The notes under the pieces: model-generated
Seen by the model: only the letters and a program-made list of their open reading frames with translations
Database searches by the model: none
Told to the model about the DNA's origin: nothing
Made by a program: the position numbers and the translations under genes
Origin: Pseudonocardia sp. TRM90224
GTDB taxonomy: Bacteria; Actinomycetota; Actinomycetes; Mycobacteriales; Pseudonocardiaceae
NCBI RefSeq assembly: GCF_021245725.1
Contig: NZ_JAJGSX010000002.1
Span: 1 to 64,000 of the forward strand
DNA: 64,000 bases
Direction: 5' to 3'
In this document: in pieces, positions 23,947-33,459 of the stretch
Position numbering within the stretch: position 1 is the first letter of the stretch
How the letters are laid out: each line of letters starts with the position of its first letter

Positions 23947-24672
23947 CTAGAGCCAGCGAGGTGGCTCGGGAAGGCGGGTGGGCGTGCCGTCCGCGACGGC
24001 CGTCAGCTCGTCGCCGCTCGTGCGGCCCAGCAGCCAGCCGCACAGCTGCGCCGCGGTGCCACGCACCTCGACGGCCGGGTCGAGGCCGACGGCCCACGTC
24101 ATGTCCCGCTCGCTGTCCACCAGCCGGAAGCCCGCTGCGGCCCGGCTGCCCAGCAGCGGCGCGGCGTCGTCGAGCAGCGCGTCGACGACCTCGGCCGGCA
24201 GGTCGGCGACGGCCACACCGGCGTCGAGGTCGACGGAGTGCAGCCAGACCTCCCTGATCCGCATCCACGGCACCTCGGTCGCGGGGATCGGTCGGTCGGC
24301 CGCGGTGCGCACCTCGGCCTCCCACGTCTTCTCGTCGAGCGCGGCCAGGGCGGCGTCGAGGTCGCCGGCCGTCGTGAGCAGCTCACGGCGCAACGTCCCG
24401 GGATCGTTGACGGCCGTCGCCTCGATGTCCGCCGCACGGCTCTCCGGGTTGGGGTACATCCGGTTCTCGACGCCGGTGCGCGCCCACTCGGCCAGCCTGA
24501 TCAGGGCCTCGGCGTTGCGCGCGACGTGCGCGATCAGGTGCGCCCGGCTCCACCCGTCGAGCCCGCTCGGCGCCCGCAGCGCGTCGTCGGGGAGCGACTC
24601 GACAACGCTGTTGAAGAACTCCGTGCCGGCCCCCATCAGCGGAAGGGTGTGGCTGATGTCCCTGCGGTCCAC
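23947..24672 (-). CDS. Maleylpyruvate isomerase family, mycothiol-dependent enzyme
   Basis: This protein of about 241 residues has the DinB-like N-terminal domain GWSRAHLIAHVARNAEALI with the first metal His, and RIREVWLHSVDLDAG with Glu and His completing the site. The C-terminal part (TWAVGLDPAVEVRGTAAQLCGWLLGR) is the SCP2-like half usual for this family. Proteins of this type use mycothiol as cofactor for isomerisation or conjugation. GTG 24672 follows GGAGG at 4-nt spacing; an upstream GTG at 24699 overlaps the esterase stop (GTGA) and is the alternative. It is in an operon with the esterase. Confidence 0.85.
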   Translation of the reverse strand: MDRRDISHTLPLMGAGTEFFNSVVESLPDDALRAPSGLDGWSRAHLIAHVARNAEALIRLAEWARTGVENRMYPNPESRAADIEATAVNDPGTLRRELLTTAGDLDAALAALDEKTWEAEVRTAADRPIPATEVPWMRIREVWLHSVDLDAGVAVADLPAEVVDALLDDAAPLLGSRAAAGFRLVDSERDMTWAVGLDPAVEVRGTAAQLCGWLLGRTSGDELTAVADGTPTRLPEPPRWL

Positions 24673-24695
24673 GTGACCTCCGTGCTCGAGCTCGC

Positions 24696-25802
24696 TCACG
24701 CCGCCGGCTGCTGCCTTCTTGCTTCCGTCAATTTCGCTTCCGCCAGGGCCAACGCGGCACGCAGGGCGCTCGCCGCGTCGAGGGTCGCGTCGCGGGCGGC
24801 CGCGCTGACGGCGGTGAAGCTCGCGTAGCCGTGCACGAGGCCGGGGAACCGGCGGGCGACCACGGGAACGCCCTGCTCACGCAACCGCTCGGCCAGCTCC
24901 TCACCCTCGTCGCGCAGGGGGTCGAACCCCGCGGTGGAGAGGTAGACCGGCGGCATCCCGGCGAGGTCGTCGGCGCGCAGGATGGCGCCGCGGGTGTCGT
25001 CGGTGGGGATCCCGTCGGGCAGGTAGAGCCGCTCCAGCTCGGCGATGAAGTCGGCGGTCAGGCCGAACCCGGTGCCGAACACGTCCCGCGACCCACCCGT
25101 GCGCTCCACGTCGGTCACGGGGTAGAGCGCCATGGCGAACGCCGGCACCGGTCCGCCGGACACGGCCATCTCGTGCGAGACGACGAGCGCGAGGTTCGCG
25201 CCGGCGCTGTCGCCACCGACGGCGATCATGTCGGGGTCGGCGCCCAGCGCCGGCATCTCGGCGCGGATGCCCAGGTAGGCGGCGATGGCGTCGTCCAGCG
25301 CCGCCGGGTACGGGAACTCGGGCGCCAGCCGGTAACCGACCGAGAGCACCCGCACCCCGGACTGCGCGGCGAGCAGCCGGCACAGCGGGTCGACGGTGGC
25401 GAGGCTGCCGAGCACGAACCCGCCGCCGTGGAAGTAGACGAGCAACGCGGAGACGTGCGGCGCCGACGGCGGGACGTACAGCCGCGCGGGGAGCGGTCCG
25501 GTCGCGCCGGGCACCTCGAGATCGGTGGTCTTGATGTCCTCGAGCCCGGGCTCGGCGGCCACCTCGGCGGCCATGTCGGCCTGCCGGCGCTGCTCCGCGA
25601 GCGCTGCCTGGTCGACGGTGCCGCCGTCGCCGCTCTCGAGCAGCGCCGAGACCTTGCCGAGCAGCTGGAGATCGGGATCGAGCACCTGGCCGGCGAGCCG
25701 GATCGAGCGCCCGGCCAGCGCCCGCTTCAACCACGGGGGCAGTCCGAACAGGACGCGGAACCCCCATCTGAGCATGCGCACCCGCGCCTTTGCGCTGATC
25801 AC
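24696..25802 (-). CDS. Alpha/beta hydrolase, hormone-sensitive-lipase-type esterase
   Basis: This protein of up to 368 residues has the HSL oxyanion motif YFHGGGFVLGS and the nucleophile elbow GGDSAGANLALV, with a later Asp (STAGFDPLRDEG) and His (LVHGYASF) completing the triad. Family IV esterases hydrolyse short acyl esters. The N-terminal basic/hydrophobic MLRWGFRVLFGLPPWLKRAL may anchor or cap the enzyme. Either GTG 25802 or ATG 25775 may be the start, and neither has a good ribosome binding site. It is followed by the maleylpyruvate isomerase-type gene. Confidence 0.88.
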   Translation of the reverse strand: MISAKARVRMLRWGFRVLFGLPPWLKRALAGRSIRLAGQVLDPDLQLLGKVSALLESGDGGTVDQAALAEQRRQADMAAEVAAEPGLEDIKTTDLEVPGATGPLPARLYVPPSAPHVSALLVYFHGGGFVLGSLATVDPLCRLLAAQSGVRVLSVGYRLAPEFPYPAALDDAIAAYLGIRAEMPALGADPDMIAVGGDSAGANLALVVSHEMAVSGGPVPAFAMALYPVTDVERTGGSRDVFGTGFGLTADFIAELERLYLPDGIPTDDTRGAILRADDLAGMPPVYLSTAGFDPLRDEGEELAERLREQGVPVVARRFPGLVHGYASFTAVSAAARDATLDAASALRAALALAEAKLTEARRQQPAA

Positions 25803-25965
25803 GTACTTACGTTACGCCGAACTCGGCGATCCTTCTCGTTGTGGCGATCGGGCTCACGTCGCGATCACCCCTTCCCCGGAATGGCCTAGTGCGCTACTCT
25901 CCGCAGTAGCCGAGTTACCCTCGGTTACGGGTAGCCCGACGCGGTCCTAGGCCAAAGGGGTTGGC

Positions 25966-26262
25966 ATGACCTGTTTCGAGACTGACCTTCCACCCTTCGA
26001 TCCCGCACTGCAGCCGATCGGCTTCGCACTCGCGAGTGAGCTGTTGCACCCCGAACCCACCGAAATCGCCGACATCGACATCGCTGACATCGCCGACGAC
26101 GCCGAGTCGCCGGAACGCACTGCCGACGCTCCCCCGGCAGCCGGCAAGGTCGTCGTTCCTTTCACGACCTCCGCCGACAACTCGACGACGACCGTGAACT
26201 GGTTCGAGCCCGCCCGCTCCCCCGGGAACGAGCTCGGAATGCCGGCGCGCCGCGCCAGCTGA
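25966..26262 (+). CDS. Unrecognised 98-residue acidic protein
   Basis: I do not recognise this family. The ATG follows AAAGGGG at good spacing, and codon third positions are GC-rich as in neighbours, which supports a real gene. The protein is acidic in its centre, with a repeating IADIDIADIADDAES, then a Thr/Ser-rich VPFTTSADNSTTTVNW and a basic end. No signal peptide, membrane span or Cys is present. It ends 12 nt before the diaminopropionate ammonia-lyase-like gene and may be its leader gene. Confidence 0.55.
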   Translation: MTCFETDLPPFDPALQPIGFALASELLHPEPTEIADIDIADIADDAESPERTADAPPAAGKVVVPFTTSADNSTTTVNWFEPARSPGNELGMPARRAS

Positions 26263-26274
26263 TGCAATCAGGGC

Positions 26275-27348
26275 ATGACCCCCGATCACCAGCACTGGTG
26301 GGCACGCCCCGATCCCGCCGCTCTGCCCGGCACCACCGTGCCGTCGCAGATATCGGCCTTCCATCGATCGATGCCGGACTACGACGTCACACCGCTGGTG
26401 GAGATGCCAGCGGTGGCGCGGTCGGCCCGGGTCGGGAAGGTGCTGGTCAAGGATGAATCGCAGCGCTTGGGGTTGCCGGCTTTCAAGATGCTCGGCGCGT
26501 CATGGGCGATCGCCCGGCTGGTCGCGCGGCAAGCGGGCGTGCCCGCACCGTCGACGTTCGCCGAGCTGAAAGAGCTGGCAGCAGGCTCGCCGCTGCAGCT
26601 GCTCGCAGCAACGGCAGGCAACCACGGCCGTGCGGTCGCACGTGTCGCCGGGCTGCTCGGCGTCGAGGCGAAGGTGTGGATCCCCGCAGCCTCACCCGCC
26701 GAGCTGGCCGACGCCGTAGCGGGCGAGGGCGCCGAGGTCACGGTGATCGACGACGACTACGACGAGGCACTGCGGCTCGCGGCGAAGGCCGTCGAGCTGC
26801 ACCCGTCCGCCGCGCTCCTGCAGGACACCGCGTGGGACGGCTACGAAGATGTCCCCGGCTGGGTCGTCGAGGGTTACAGCACCCTGTTCGCCGAGCTCAG
26901 CGAGCTCACCGAGCCTGCAGACGTGCTCGTCGTGCCCGCGGGTGTGGGATCGCTCCTGCAGGCGGCGGTCGCGTACCGCGCGCCGTCGACGACCGCGCTC
27001 GCCGTCGAGTCGGCTAGCGCGGCCTGCCTGCTGGCCAGCCTCCGGGCCGGTCAGCCGCGCCGGATCAGCACCGGCACGACGGTCATGGCCGGGCTGAACG
27101 CCGGCACCGTCTCGACGATCGCGTGGCCCGTGCTGCGCGACGGCGTGACGGCCGCGGTCGCGGTCGACGACGCCGCCGCGCTCGCCGCGGCCCGGGTGCT
27201 CGACGGGGGCGGGGTGCCGGCCGGGCCGTGCGGCGGCGGCTCGATGGCCGGCTTCCTCGCCGCTGCCGAGCTGCCCGAACTCCGCGCCGCGTTGCGCCTC
27301 GACGAGAGCTCGACGGTCGTGGTGCTCAGCACCGATGGGCGGACGTGA
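26275..27348 (+). CDS. Diaminopropionate ammonia-lyase-like PLP enzyme
   Basis: This 357-residue fold-type II PLP enzyme resembles DAPAL: the opening FHRSMPDYDVTPLVEMP, the Schiff-base lysine in GLPAFKMLGASWAIARL, the loop ATAGNHGRAVARVA, and PAGVGSLLQAAV for phosphate binding. DAPAL cleaves 2,3-diaminopropionate to pyruvate and ammonia. The C-terminal PCGGGSMAGFLAAAE is also typical. A related threonine-dehydratase-like enzyme cannot be fully excluded. It sits directly after the 98-residue unknown gene and converges with the MFS exporter. Confidence 0.82.
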   Translation: MTPDHQHWWARPDPAALPGTTVPSQISAFHRSMPDYDVTPLVEMPAVARSARVGKVLVKDESQRLGLPAFKMLGASWAIARLVARQAGVPAPSTFAELKELAAGSPLQLLAATAGNHGRAVARVAGLLGVEAKVWIPAASPAELADAVAGEGAEVTVIDDDYDEALRLAAKAVELHPSAALLQDTAWDGYEDVPGWVVEGYSTLFAELSELTEPADVLVVPAGVGSLLQAAVAYRAPSTTALAVESASAACLLASLRAGQPRRISTGTTVMAGLNAGTVSTIAWPVLRDGVTAAVAVDDAAALAAARVLDGGGVPAGPCGGGSMAGFLAAAELPELRAALRLDESSTVVVLSTDGRT

Positions 27349-27357
27349 GCGGCCCGC

Positions 27358-28791
27358 CTACCGGGCGGCCTTCCGACCGGCCGCGATCAGCGCGAGCGCG
27401 ATCACGAGGCAGGCCGCCGCACCGACGAACGTCGCGGTGAACGCGGCCTGGAAGCCCTCGTTCAGCCCGAACCGGACGTCCGACGCCGCCGGGTTCGCGT
27501 TGGCCACCGCAACGGTCGAGCAGATCGCGATCCCGAACGCCGCGCCGATCTGGAACACCGAGTTGTTGATCCCCGAAGCCAGCCCGCTCTCGCCCGGCGC
27601 CACGCGCGAGAGCGACGCGATCGCGGCCGCCACCACGGTGGTGCCGATCCCGGCGCCGAAGAGGACCAGGCCGGGGAACAGGTCGGTCCAGTAGCCGCCG
27701 TCCGCCCGGATGCCCGAGAGCAGGAACGCGCCGGCGCCGAGCAGTACCGTGCCGAGCACCGCGACCGGCCGGAAGCCGAAGCGGGTCGTCAGCCATCCGC
27801 TGAAGTTCGACCCGACGACGGACATCGCGGCGTAGATCGCCGTGCTCAACCCGAACACGACGGCGGAGTAGCCGAGCACCTGCTGCGCGTAGAGCGACAT
27901 GATCAGCGCCCCGCCGTACGTCACCGCCGCGACGACCAGCGTCATGACGTTGCCGCCGACGGTCGTGACCGAGCGGAAGATCCGCAGCGGCACGAGCGGC
28001 GCCGACGAGCGCTTCTCGACCAGCACGAACACCCCGAGCAGGACGACGGACGCACCGAGCATGACGAGCGTCTGCGTCGACGCCCACCCGACGACGGGCG
28101 CCTCGACGACCGCGTAGACGAGCAGCACGAGCGCGGCCGTGATCGTCACCGCGCCGACGGGGTCGAACGAGCGACGGCCCGCCCGGACCGGCGTCTCGCG
28201 CAGCAGCCGCGGCCCCAGCCCGAGCACGACGAGCGCTACCGGCACGTTGATGACGAAGATCCACGGCCAGCCGAGGCCCTCGGTGATCGGCCCGCCGATG
28301 AGCAGGGCCGCGGTCGCGCCGAACGCGCCGGTGCCCGTCCAGATCCCGACGGCCTTGTTGCGCTCCGCGCCTTCCGGGAACGTCGTCATCAGCACCGCCA
28401 TGGCGGTCGGCGCCATGATCGCCGCCGCGATGCCCTGCACGACCCGCGCCGCGACCAGCACGACTCCCGTCCAGGCCAGCCCGCAGAGCACCGACGCGAC
28501 GAGGAACAGCGCGGTGCCGATCATGAACATGCGGCGGCCGCCGAGCAGGTCGGCCGTGCGCCCGCCGAAGAGCAGCAGCCCTCCGAACGTCAGCAGGTAG
28601 GCGCTCATCACCCACTGCACCGCGCCGGGGCCGAACGCCAGCTCCCCTTCGATCGACGGGAGCGCGAGTATGACGATCTGGGAGTCGACGATGATCATGA
28701 AGTAGGCCGCGCACAGCAGCGCCAGCGCCTTCCAACGACGCGGGTCGGGTGCTGTGGGCGACTGGTGGAGCTCGGTCTCTTGTTGTGTCAC
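27358..28791 (-). CDS. DHA2-type (14-TM) MFS drug exporter
   Basis: This 477-residue protein has about 14 hydrophobic segments. It has the TM1 motif FMIIVDSQIVILALPSI (motif D1) and motif A GGRTADLLGGRRMFMIG, and TM5 motif C-like GAFGATAALLIGGPIT. This is the EmrB/QacA group, which exports hydrophobic drugs by proton antiport. GTG 28791 starts VTQQETELHQSP; a nearby ATG is out of frame. It is divergent from an ECF sigma factor 111 bp away, which may control it. Confidence 0.88.
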   Translation of the reverse strand: MTQQETELHQSPTAPDPRRWKALALLCAAYFMIIVDSQIVILALPSIEGELAFGPGAVQWVMSAYLLTFGGLLLFGGRTADLLGGRRMFMIGTALFLVASVLCGLAWTGVVLVAARVVQGIAAAIMAPTAMAVLMTTFPEGAERNKAVGIWTGTGAFGATAALLIGGPITEGLGWPWIFVINVPVALVVLGLGPRLLRETPVRAGRRSFDPVGAVTITAALVLLVYAVVEAPVVGWASTQTLVMLGASVVLLGVFVLVEKRSSAPLVPLRIFRSVTTVGGNVMTLVVAAVTYGGALIMSLYAQQVLGYSAVVFGLSTAIYAAMSVVGSNFSGWLTTRFGFRPVAVLGTVLLGAGAFLLSGIRADGGYWTDLFPGLVLFGAGIGTTVVAAAIASLSRVAPGESGLASGINNSVFQIGAAFGIAICSTVAVANANPAASDVRFGLNEGFQAAFTATFVGAAACLVIALALIAAGRKAAR

Positions 28792-28902
28792 GGCATGTCT
28801 GACCGGGCCCGCGGGGAGAATTCGACGCCGTCGCGACGAATTTCCGGAGCCGCGCCGATCTACCCACATGGCATCGTGGATGTGGAGCCCCGAGGAGCGG
28901 TC

Positions 28903-29841
28903 GTGACCAGTACGTACAACGTCGAGAAGGTGAGCGCGGCCGAGTTCGCGCGGCTCACCGATCCGTTCCGCAGGGAGCTGCTCGCGCACTGCTACCGGAT
29001 CCTCGGCTCGCTGCACGACGCCGAGGACCAGGTGCAGGAGACCTACCTGCGGGCATGGCGGGCGTTCGACGACTTCGAAGGCCGCTCGTCGGTGCGCAGC
29101 TGGCTGTACCGGATCGCGACGAATGCGTGCCTCGCGGCGCTGGAGAGCCGCGGCAGACGGCCGCTGCCGGCCGGGTTCGCCGACGACGAGGAGATCGACG
29201 TACCGGATACCTCTGGGCCGGCCGACCCGGCGGCGGTCGTCACGTCGCGGGAGAGCATGCGGATCGCGATGGCCGTCGCGGGCACGCACCTCCCGCCGAA
29301 GCAACGTGCCGTGCTCCTGCTGCGCGATGTGCTGGGGATGCCGGCGACGGAGGTCGCGGAGCTGCTCGGCATGTCCGGCGCGGCCGTGCACAGCATGGTG
29401 CGCCGCGCCCGCGCGCAGCTGGCGCGGGCGCCGCGGTCGGCCGACGACGTCGCCGAGCCGGCCGATCTCGGCGAGCGCGAGCTGCTCGACCGTTACGCGG
29501 ACGCGCTGGAGAACGGCGACGTCGACGGGCTCGTCGAGCTGCTGAAGGACGACGCGGTCTGCGAGACGGTCGACGAGATGTACTCCGGCCGCCAGCAGGT
29601 CGCCCGCTACCTCTCGACGTGCCCGGCCTTCGGCAACTGCCGGATGGTGCCGTTCACCGTCGACGGCAGGCCCGGCTTCGGCATGTACCGGCGCACCGGC
29701 ACCGGGATCGCCGTGGCGTTCGCGCTCGTCATGCTGGCGGTCACCGACGGCATCCAGCGCATGGTCGTCGTGAAGGACACCTCGGTCTTCCCGTCGTTCG
29801 GCCTCCCGCGCGCCAGGCCCGACCGGCCGGCGGGCCGCTGA
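28903..29841 (+). CDS. ECF sigma factor with C-terminal SnoaL-like domain
   Basis: This 312-residue protein has sigma region 2 (about 15-85; [20 protein letters not shown], then [14 protein letters not shown]) and region 4 (about 125-180; [19 protein letters not shown], then [19 protein letters not shown]). A C-terminal SnoaL/NTF2-like domain follows (residues 195-300; [20 protein letters not shown]). Such ECFs (ECF41/SigJ-like groups) are controlled by the extra domain rather than by a separate anti-sigma. GTG 28903 has GAGGAG 6 nt upstream. It is divergent from the DHA2 exporter. Confidence 0.9.
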   Translation: MTSTYNVEKVSAAEFARLTDPFRRELLAHCYRILGSLHDAEDQVQETYLRAWRAFDDFEGRSSVRSWLYRIATNACLAALESRGRRPLPAGFADDEEIDVPDTSGPADPAAVVTSRESMRIAMAVAGTHLPPKQRAVLLLRDVLGMPATEVAELLGMSGAAVHSMVRRARAQLARAPRSADDVAEPADLGERELLDRYADALENGDVDGLVELLKDDAVCETVDEMYSGRQQVARYLSTCPAFGNCRMVPFTVDGRPGFGMYRRTGTGIAVAFALVMLAVTDGIQRMVVVKDTSVFPSFGLPRARPDRPAGR

Positions 29842-29902
29842 TCGTGCGGCGCCGACCGGGGCCGGCTGAACCGATTTCACCTGCGTGCCGCAGCATGACG
29901 GA

Positions 29903-31555
29903 GTGACGCAGCAACTGGACGCCTGGTGGCGCTCGGCCGTGATCTACCAGATCTACCCGCGGTCGTTCGCGGACTCCGACGGGGACGGCATCGGCGACCT
30001 GCCCGGCATCACCGCACGCCTCGAGCACCTCGCCGACCTCGGCGTCGACGCTGCGTGGCTCTCGCCGTTCTACGTCTCGCCCATGGCGGACGCCGGGTAC
30101 GACGTAGCCGACTACCGCGACATCGACCCGGTGTTCGGCACGCTCGCCGACGCCGACGCGCTGGTCGCGGAGGCGCACCGGCTCGGGCTGCGGGTGATCG
30201 TCGACCTGGTGCCCAACCACACGTCCGACCAGCACGTGTGGTTCAAGGCGGCGCTCGCGGCGACGCCCGGCAGCCCCGAGCGCGCGAGGTACATATTCCG
30301 CGAGGGCAAGGGCGAGCACGGCGAGGAGCCGCCCAACCATTGGCGCAGCGTCTTCGGCGGACCCGCCTGGACCCGTGTGACGGGGCCGGACGGGCTTCCC
30401 GGGCAGTGGTACCTGCACCTCTTCGACGTGACGCAGCCCGACCTCGACTGGACCAACCCCGAGGTCCGCGAGGAGTTCCACGACGTGCTGCGGTTCTGGC
30501 TCCACCGCGGCGTCGACGGCTTCCGCGTCGACGTCGCGCACGGGCTGGTGAAGGCCGAGGGCCTGCCCGACTGGGACTACGACCACGGGCTGCTCGACAG
30601 CACCGAGAAGCTGGGCCGGCCGCCGATGTGGGACCAGGACGGCGTGCACGAGATCTACCGCGCCTGGCGCAAGGTGCTCGACGAGTACGACGACAGGGTG
30701 CTCGTCGCCGAGGCGTGGGTGGAGCCGCCGGAACGGCTGGCCAAGTACGTCCGCCACGACGAGATGCACCAGGCGTTCAACTTCGAGTACCTGACCACCC
30801 GGTGGGTCGCGGCCGACCTGCGCGAGGTGATCACGTCGTCGATCAGTGCGACGGCGGCGGTCGGCGCGCCGACGACGTGGGTGCTGAGCAACCACGACGT
30901 CGTCCGGCACACCACCCGGCTCGCGCTGCCGCTCTCGGGGCCGAAGCGGCCCAACGGCATCAAGGCGACCGACCCGCAGCCCGACCAGGTGCTCGGCCTG
31001 CGGCGGGGCCGCGCGGCGACGGCCGTCATGCTGGCACTGCCCGGTTCCGCCTACGTCTACCAGGGCGAGGAGCTGGGCCTTCCCGAGCACACCACGATGC
31101 CCGACGACGCCCGTCAGGACCCGACGTTCTTCCGCACCGGCGGCACCGTCGCGGGTCGGGACGGCTGCCGCGTGCCGATCCCGTGGGAGCGCAACGCGCC
31201 GGCGTACGGCTTCAGCCCGAGCGGCCGCTCGTGGCTGCCGCAGCCGGAGTCGTTCGCCGGGCACGCCGCCGACCAGGAACGCGGCGTGCCCGGTTCGACG
31301 CTGGAGCTCTACCGCGAGATGTTGCGGCTGCGCCGCGAGCTCGGGCTCGGGCTCGGTGAGCTGGAGTGGGTCGACGATCTCGGCGGCGACGACGTGGTCG
31401 CCTTCCGTCGCGGCGAGGTGCTCGTGGTGGCCAACCTCGGCGGCGAACCCGTGCCGCTCCCGTCCGGGACGCGGGTGCTGCTGACGTCCGGCCCGCTCGA
31501 CGAGCAGGACCGGGTGCCGACCGACACGACGGTGTGGCTCACCCCAGCGAGCTGA
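29903..31555 (+). CDS. GH13 alpha-glucosidase / oligo-1,6-glucosidase
   Basis: This protein of about 550 residues is a family 13 glycosidase. It opens [20 protein letters not shown]; conserved regions are [12 protein letters not shown] (I), [10 protein letters not shown] with the catalytic Asp (II), [10 protein letters not shown] with the acid/base Glu (III), and [10 protein letters not shown] (IV). No signal peptide is seen, so it acts in the cytoplasm on imported oligosaccharides. GTG 29903 begins close to the domain; GTG 29885 in the same frame is possible. It ends just before repeat B1. No sugar transporter lies nearby. Confidence 0.92.
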   Translation: MTQQLDAWWRSAVIYQIYPRSFADSDGDGIGDLPGITARLEHLADLGVDAAWLSPFYVSPMADAGYDVADYRDIDPVFGTLADADALVAEAHRLGLRVIVDLVPNHTSDQHVWFKAALAATPGSPERARYIFREGKGEHGEEPPNHWRSVFGGPAWTRVTGPDGLPGQWYLHLFDVTQPDLDWTNPEVREEFHDVLRFWLHRGVDGFRVDVAHGLVKAEGLPDWDYDHGLLDSTEKLGRPPMWDQDGVHEIYRAWRKVLDEYDDRVLVAEAWVEPPERLAKYVRHDEMHQAFNFEYLTTRWVAADLREVITSSISATAAVGAPTTWVLSNHDVVRHTTRLALPLSGPKRPNGIKATDPQPDQVLGLRRGRAATAVMLALPGSAYVYQGEELGLPEHTTMPDDARQDPTFFRTGGTVAGRDGCRVPIPWERNAPAYGFSPSGRSWLPQPESFAGHAADQERGVPGSTLELYREMLRLRRELGLGLGELEWVDDLGGDDVVAFRRGEVLVVANLGGEPVPLPSGTRVLLTSGPLDEQDRVPTDTTVWLTPAS

Positions 31556-31562
31556 ACACCCG

Positions 31563-31630
31563 AACTTCCCACCGTTTTGTGCACTTGCGCGCGTTTTCGG
31601 CGCGCATCCACCCAAAACGGTGGGGAAGTT
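31563..31630. repeat. Palindromic repeat family B, copy B1
   Basis: Outer arms AACTTCCCACCGTTTTG and CAAAACGGTGGGGAAGTT are complementary apart from one missing base; an inner GCGCGC/GCGCGC stem follows. It fills the space between the convergent GH13 gene and the FAD monooxygenase, whose stop codon is the next three bases. B1 is nearly the reverse complement of copy B5 (63919-63987), defining a sub-type distinct from B2-B4. Confidence 0.88.
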
Positions 31631-32815
31631 TCAGTAGGCGGGCAGCGTGAACGAGTTGGCCGCCCGCTCGATCGGCGTGGTTCCTCTGCTGAGCCTGCCC
31701 AGCAGTGGGGCCAGCCGGAACATCTGGTTGCGCAGCCAGATCTTCCCGCGGGTCGCCGGGATCAGGGTGCCCGCACCCTCCGCCACGAGCGCCTGGTTGC
31801 GCCCCACGAACGGCCGCAGCCGTTCCTCGTAGGCCGGCAGGCCGACGGCGGGGTCGCCCCCGGCCGCGGCCAGCTCGCCGGCCAGCACGTACGCCCCGAC
31901 CAGCGCGAGGCTCGTGCCCTGCCCGGAGAGGAACGACGGCGCGAACGCGGCGTCGCCGAGCAGCGCCACCCGCCCGCGCGTCCAACCCGGCATCAGCACC
32001 TGGCCGACCGAGTCGAAGTAGAAGTCCGGCGCCTCCCACATCGCCTTCAGCAGCCGCGGCGTCTCCCAGCCGACCCCGGTGAACGCCTCCTCGATCAGCT
32101 GACGCTGCTGATCGAGATCGCGGTCGTCGAAGGCCAGCTCCGGCGACGCCATCGCGAACAGCGCCGTGACCTCCGGCGACGTCCGAACCGCGTTGATCGC
32201 GACGATCTTGCCGGGCACGTTGTGCAGCACGGCCTCGTGGTCGAGGCCGAGGTGGTTGGGCACCGTGAACGCCGCGAAGTGGTAGCCGAGGTGGTGCTGG
32301 TAGTCCGCCGCCGGCCCGAACACCAGCCGTCGGGTCGTCGAGTGCACGCCGTCGGTGCCCACGACCAGGTCGAACGTCCGTGAGGGCCCGTTCGCGAACT
32401 CGACGTCGACCCCGCCGTCGTGCTCGTGCAGCGCGGTCATCGTGTCGCCGAAGACGTACTCGACGTCGTTGCGGGTCAGCTCGTACAGGATCGAGGTCAG
32501 CTCGCCCCTGGGCAGCTCGACGTCGTGCGCCTCGGCACCGCCGCTGACCGCTCCCGGCGCGATGCTCACCCGCCGGCGACCTGCCGCGTCGACGACGTGC
32601 AGCGCGCTGGTGGCGACGTGCGCAGCCCGCAGCTGGGGCAGCACGCCCATCCGGTCGGCCACCTCGATGGCGACACCGCGGACGTCGATCGGGTACCCGC
32701 CGCTGCGGACGGCACCTGCGCGCTCGACGACGGTCGGTGTCATCCCGCGCACGCGCAGCCAATGGGCCAGCGCCGGGCCGGCGATGCTCGCTCCTGAGAT
32801 CAGGACGGTGGTCAT
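31631..32815 (-). CDS. FAD-dependent aromatic monooxygenase-like oxidoreductase
   Basis: This 394-residue protein has an N-terminal FAD motif MTTVLISGASIAGPALAHWL (GxSxxG variant), DLVVGTDGVHSTTR in the middle, and the FAD/GD motif GWTRGRVALLGDAAFAPSFL. Flavoprotein hydroxylases of this type (PHBH fold) act on phenols, polyketides or antibiotics such as tetracycline and rifampicin. ATG 32815 has GGAGGAG upstream. It is divergent from a TetR regulator, with repeated operator-like sites in the 101-bp gap, so it is probably induced by the TetR ligand. Confidence 0.9.
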   Translation of the reverse strand: MTTVLISGASIAGPALAHWLRVRGMTPTVVERAGAVRSGGYPIDVRGVAIEVADRMGVLPQLRAAHVATSALHVVDAAGRRRVSIAPGAVSGGAEAHDVELPRGELTSILYELTRNDVEYVFGDTMTALHEHDGGVDVEFANGPSRTFDLVVGTDGVHSTTRRLVFGPAADYQHHLGYHFAAFTVPNHLGLDHEAVLHNVPGKIVAINAVRTSPEVTALFAMASPELAFDDRDLDQQRQLIEEAFTGVGWETPRLLKAMWEAPDFYFDSVGQVLMPGWTRGRVALLGDAAFAPSFLSGQGTSLALVGAYVLAGELAAAGGDPAVGLPAYEERLRPFVGRNQALVAEGAGTLIPATRGKIWLRNQMFRLAPLLGRLSRGTTPIERAANSFTLPAY

Positions 32816-32838
32816 ATCTCCTCCTTCCGCCGTGCTTA

Positions 32839-32895
32839 CTAACCGCACGGTAGGCTACTTACCTACCGCAAGGCAAGTAGACAACCGGACGGCAG
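32839..32895. promoter_or_regulatory. Repeated operator sites between FAD monooxygenase and TetR
   Basis: Three related elements occur: TAACCGCACGGTAGG (32839-32853), TACCGCAAGGCAAG (32863-32876) and AACCGGACGGCAGG (32882-32895), sharing ACCG-N2-CGGYA. An imperfect inverted repeat CTACTTACC...GGCAAGTAG (32854-32879) spans the middle. These are probable binding sites for the adjacent TetR protein. Confidence 0.6.
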
Positions 32896-32916
32896 GCAAG
32901 GAGGTAGCATCACCGG

Positions 32917-33459
32917 ATGCCGCGCCTGAACGCCGACACCCGCGCCGAGATCCGCGCCGCCGCGCTGGAGCTCTTCGCGCAACGCGGGTTCGTGCGCACC
33001 AGCCTCCGCGAGATCGCGGAGCAGCTCGGCATCACCAAGGCGGCGCTCTACTACCACTTCTCCTCGAAGGGCGAGCTGATCAGCGAGCTGGTCGCGCCAC
33101 TGGTCGAGGACCTCGAGACGTTCCAGAAGCGGGCCGCGGAGTACAGCGCCGGCGACGACCCGCGCCCGCTGCTGGAGACCTACTTCGACCTCTGCCACCG
33201 GCACCGGATGCTGTTCCTCGGGCTGGTGCAGGACGCCGGCGTCGCGGCCGAGCTCGAGGCGCTGACCACGATCATCCACAAGCGCACGGAGGTCGACGCG
33301 GTACTGGTGGGCAGCACGGAACCGGCCGACCTGGTGCGCGCGACCGTCGCGCTCGGCGGCCTTCAGGACTGCGTGGTGATCTTCCCGGACGAGCCGGCCG
33401 AGGTGATCAAGGAAGCGGCGGTCGGCGCGGCGCTGCGCGCGCTCATCCTCGACCGATGA
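32917..33459 (+). CDS. TetR-family repressor
   Basis: This 180-residue protein has an N-terminal TetR helix-turn-helix: [20 protein letters not shown] and [20 protein letters not shown], typical in every position. The C-terminal ligand-binding domain is specific and unassigned. It is divergent from the FAD monooxygenase and is expected to repress it and itself through the repeated sites between the genes. Its last 17 nt overlap the convergent SDR gene. Confidence 0.9.
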   Translation: MPRLNADTRAEIRAAALELFAQRGFVRTSLREIAEQLGITKAALYYHFSSKGELISELVAPLVEDLETFQKRAAEYSAGDDPRPLLETYFDLCHRHRMLFLGLVQDAGVAAELEALTTIIHKRTEVDAVLVGSTEPADLVRATVALGGLQDCVVIFPDEPAEVIKEAAVGAALRALILDR

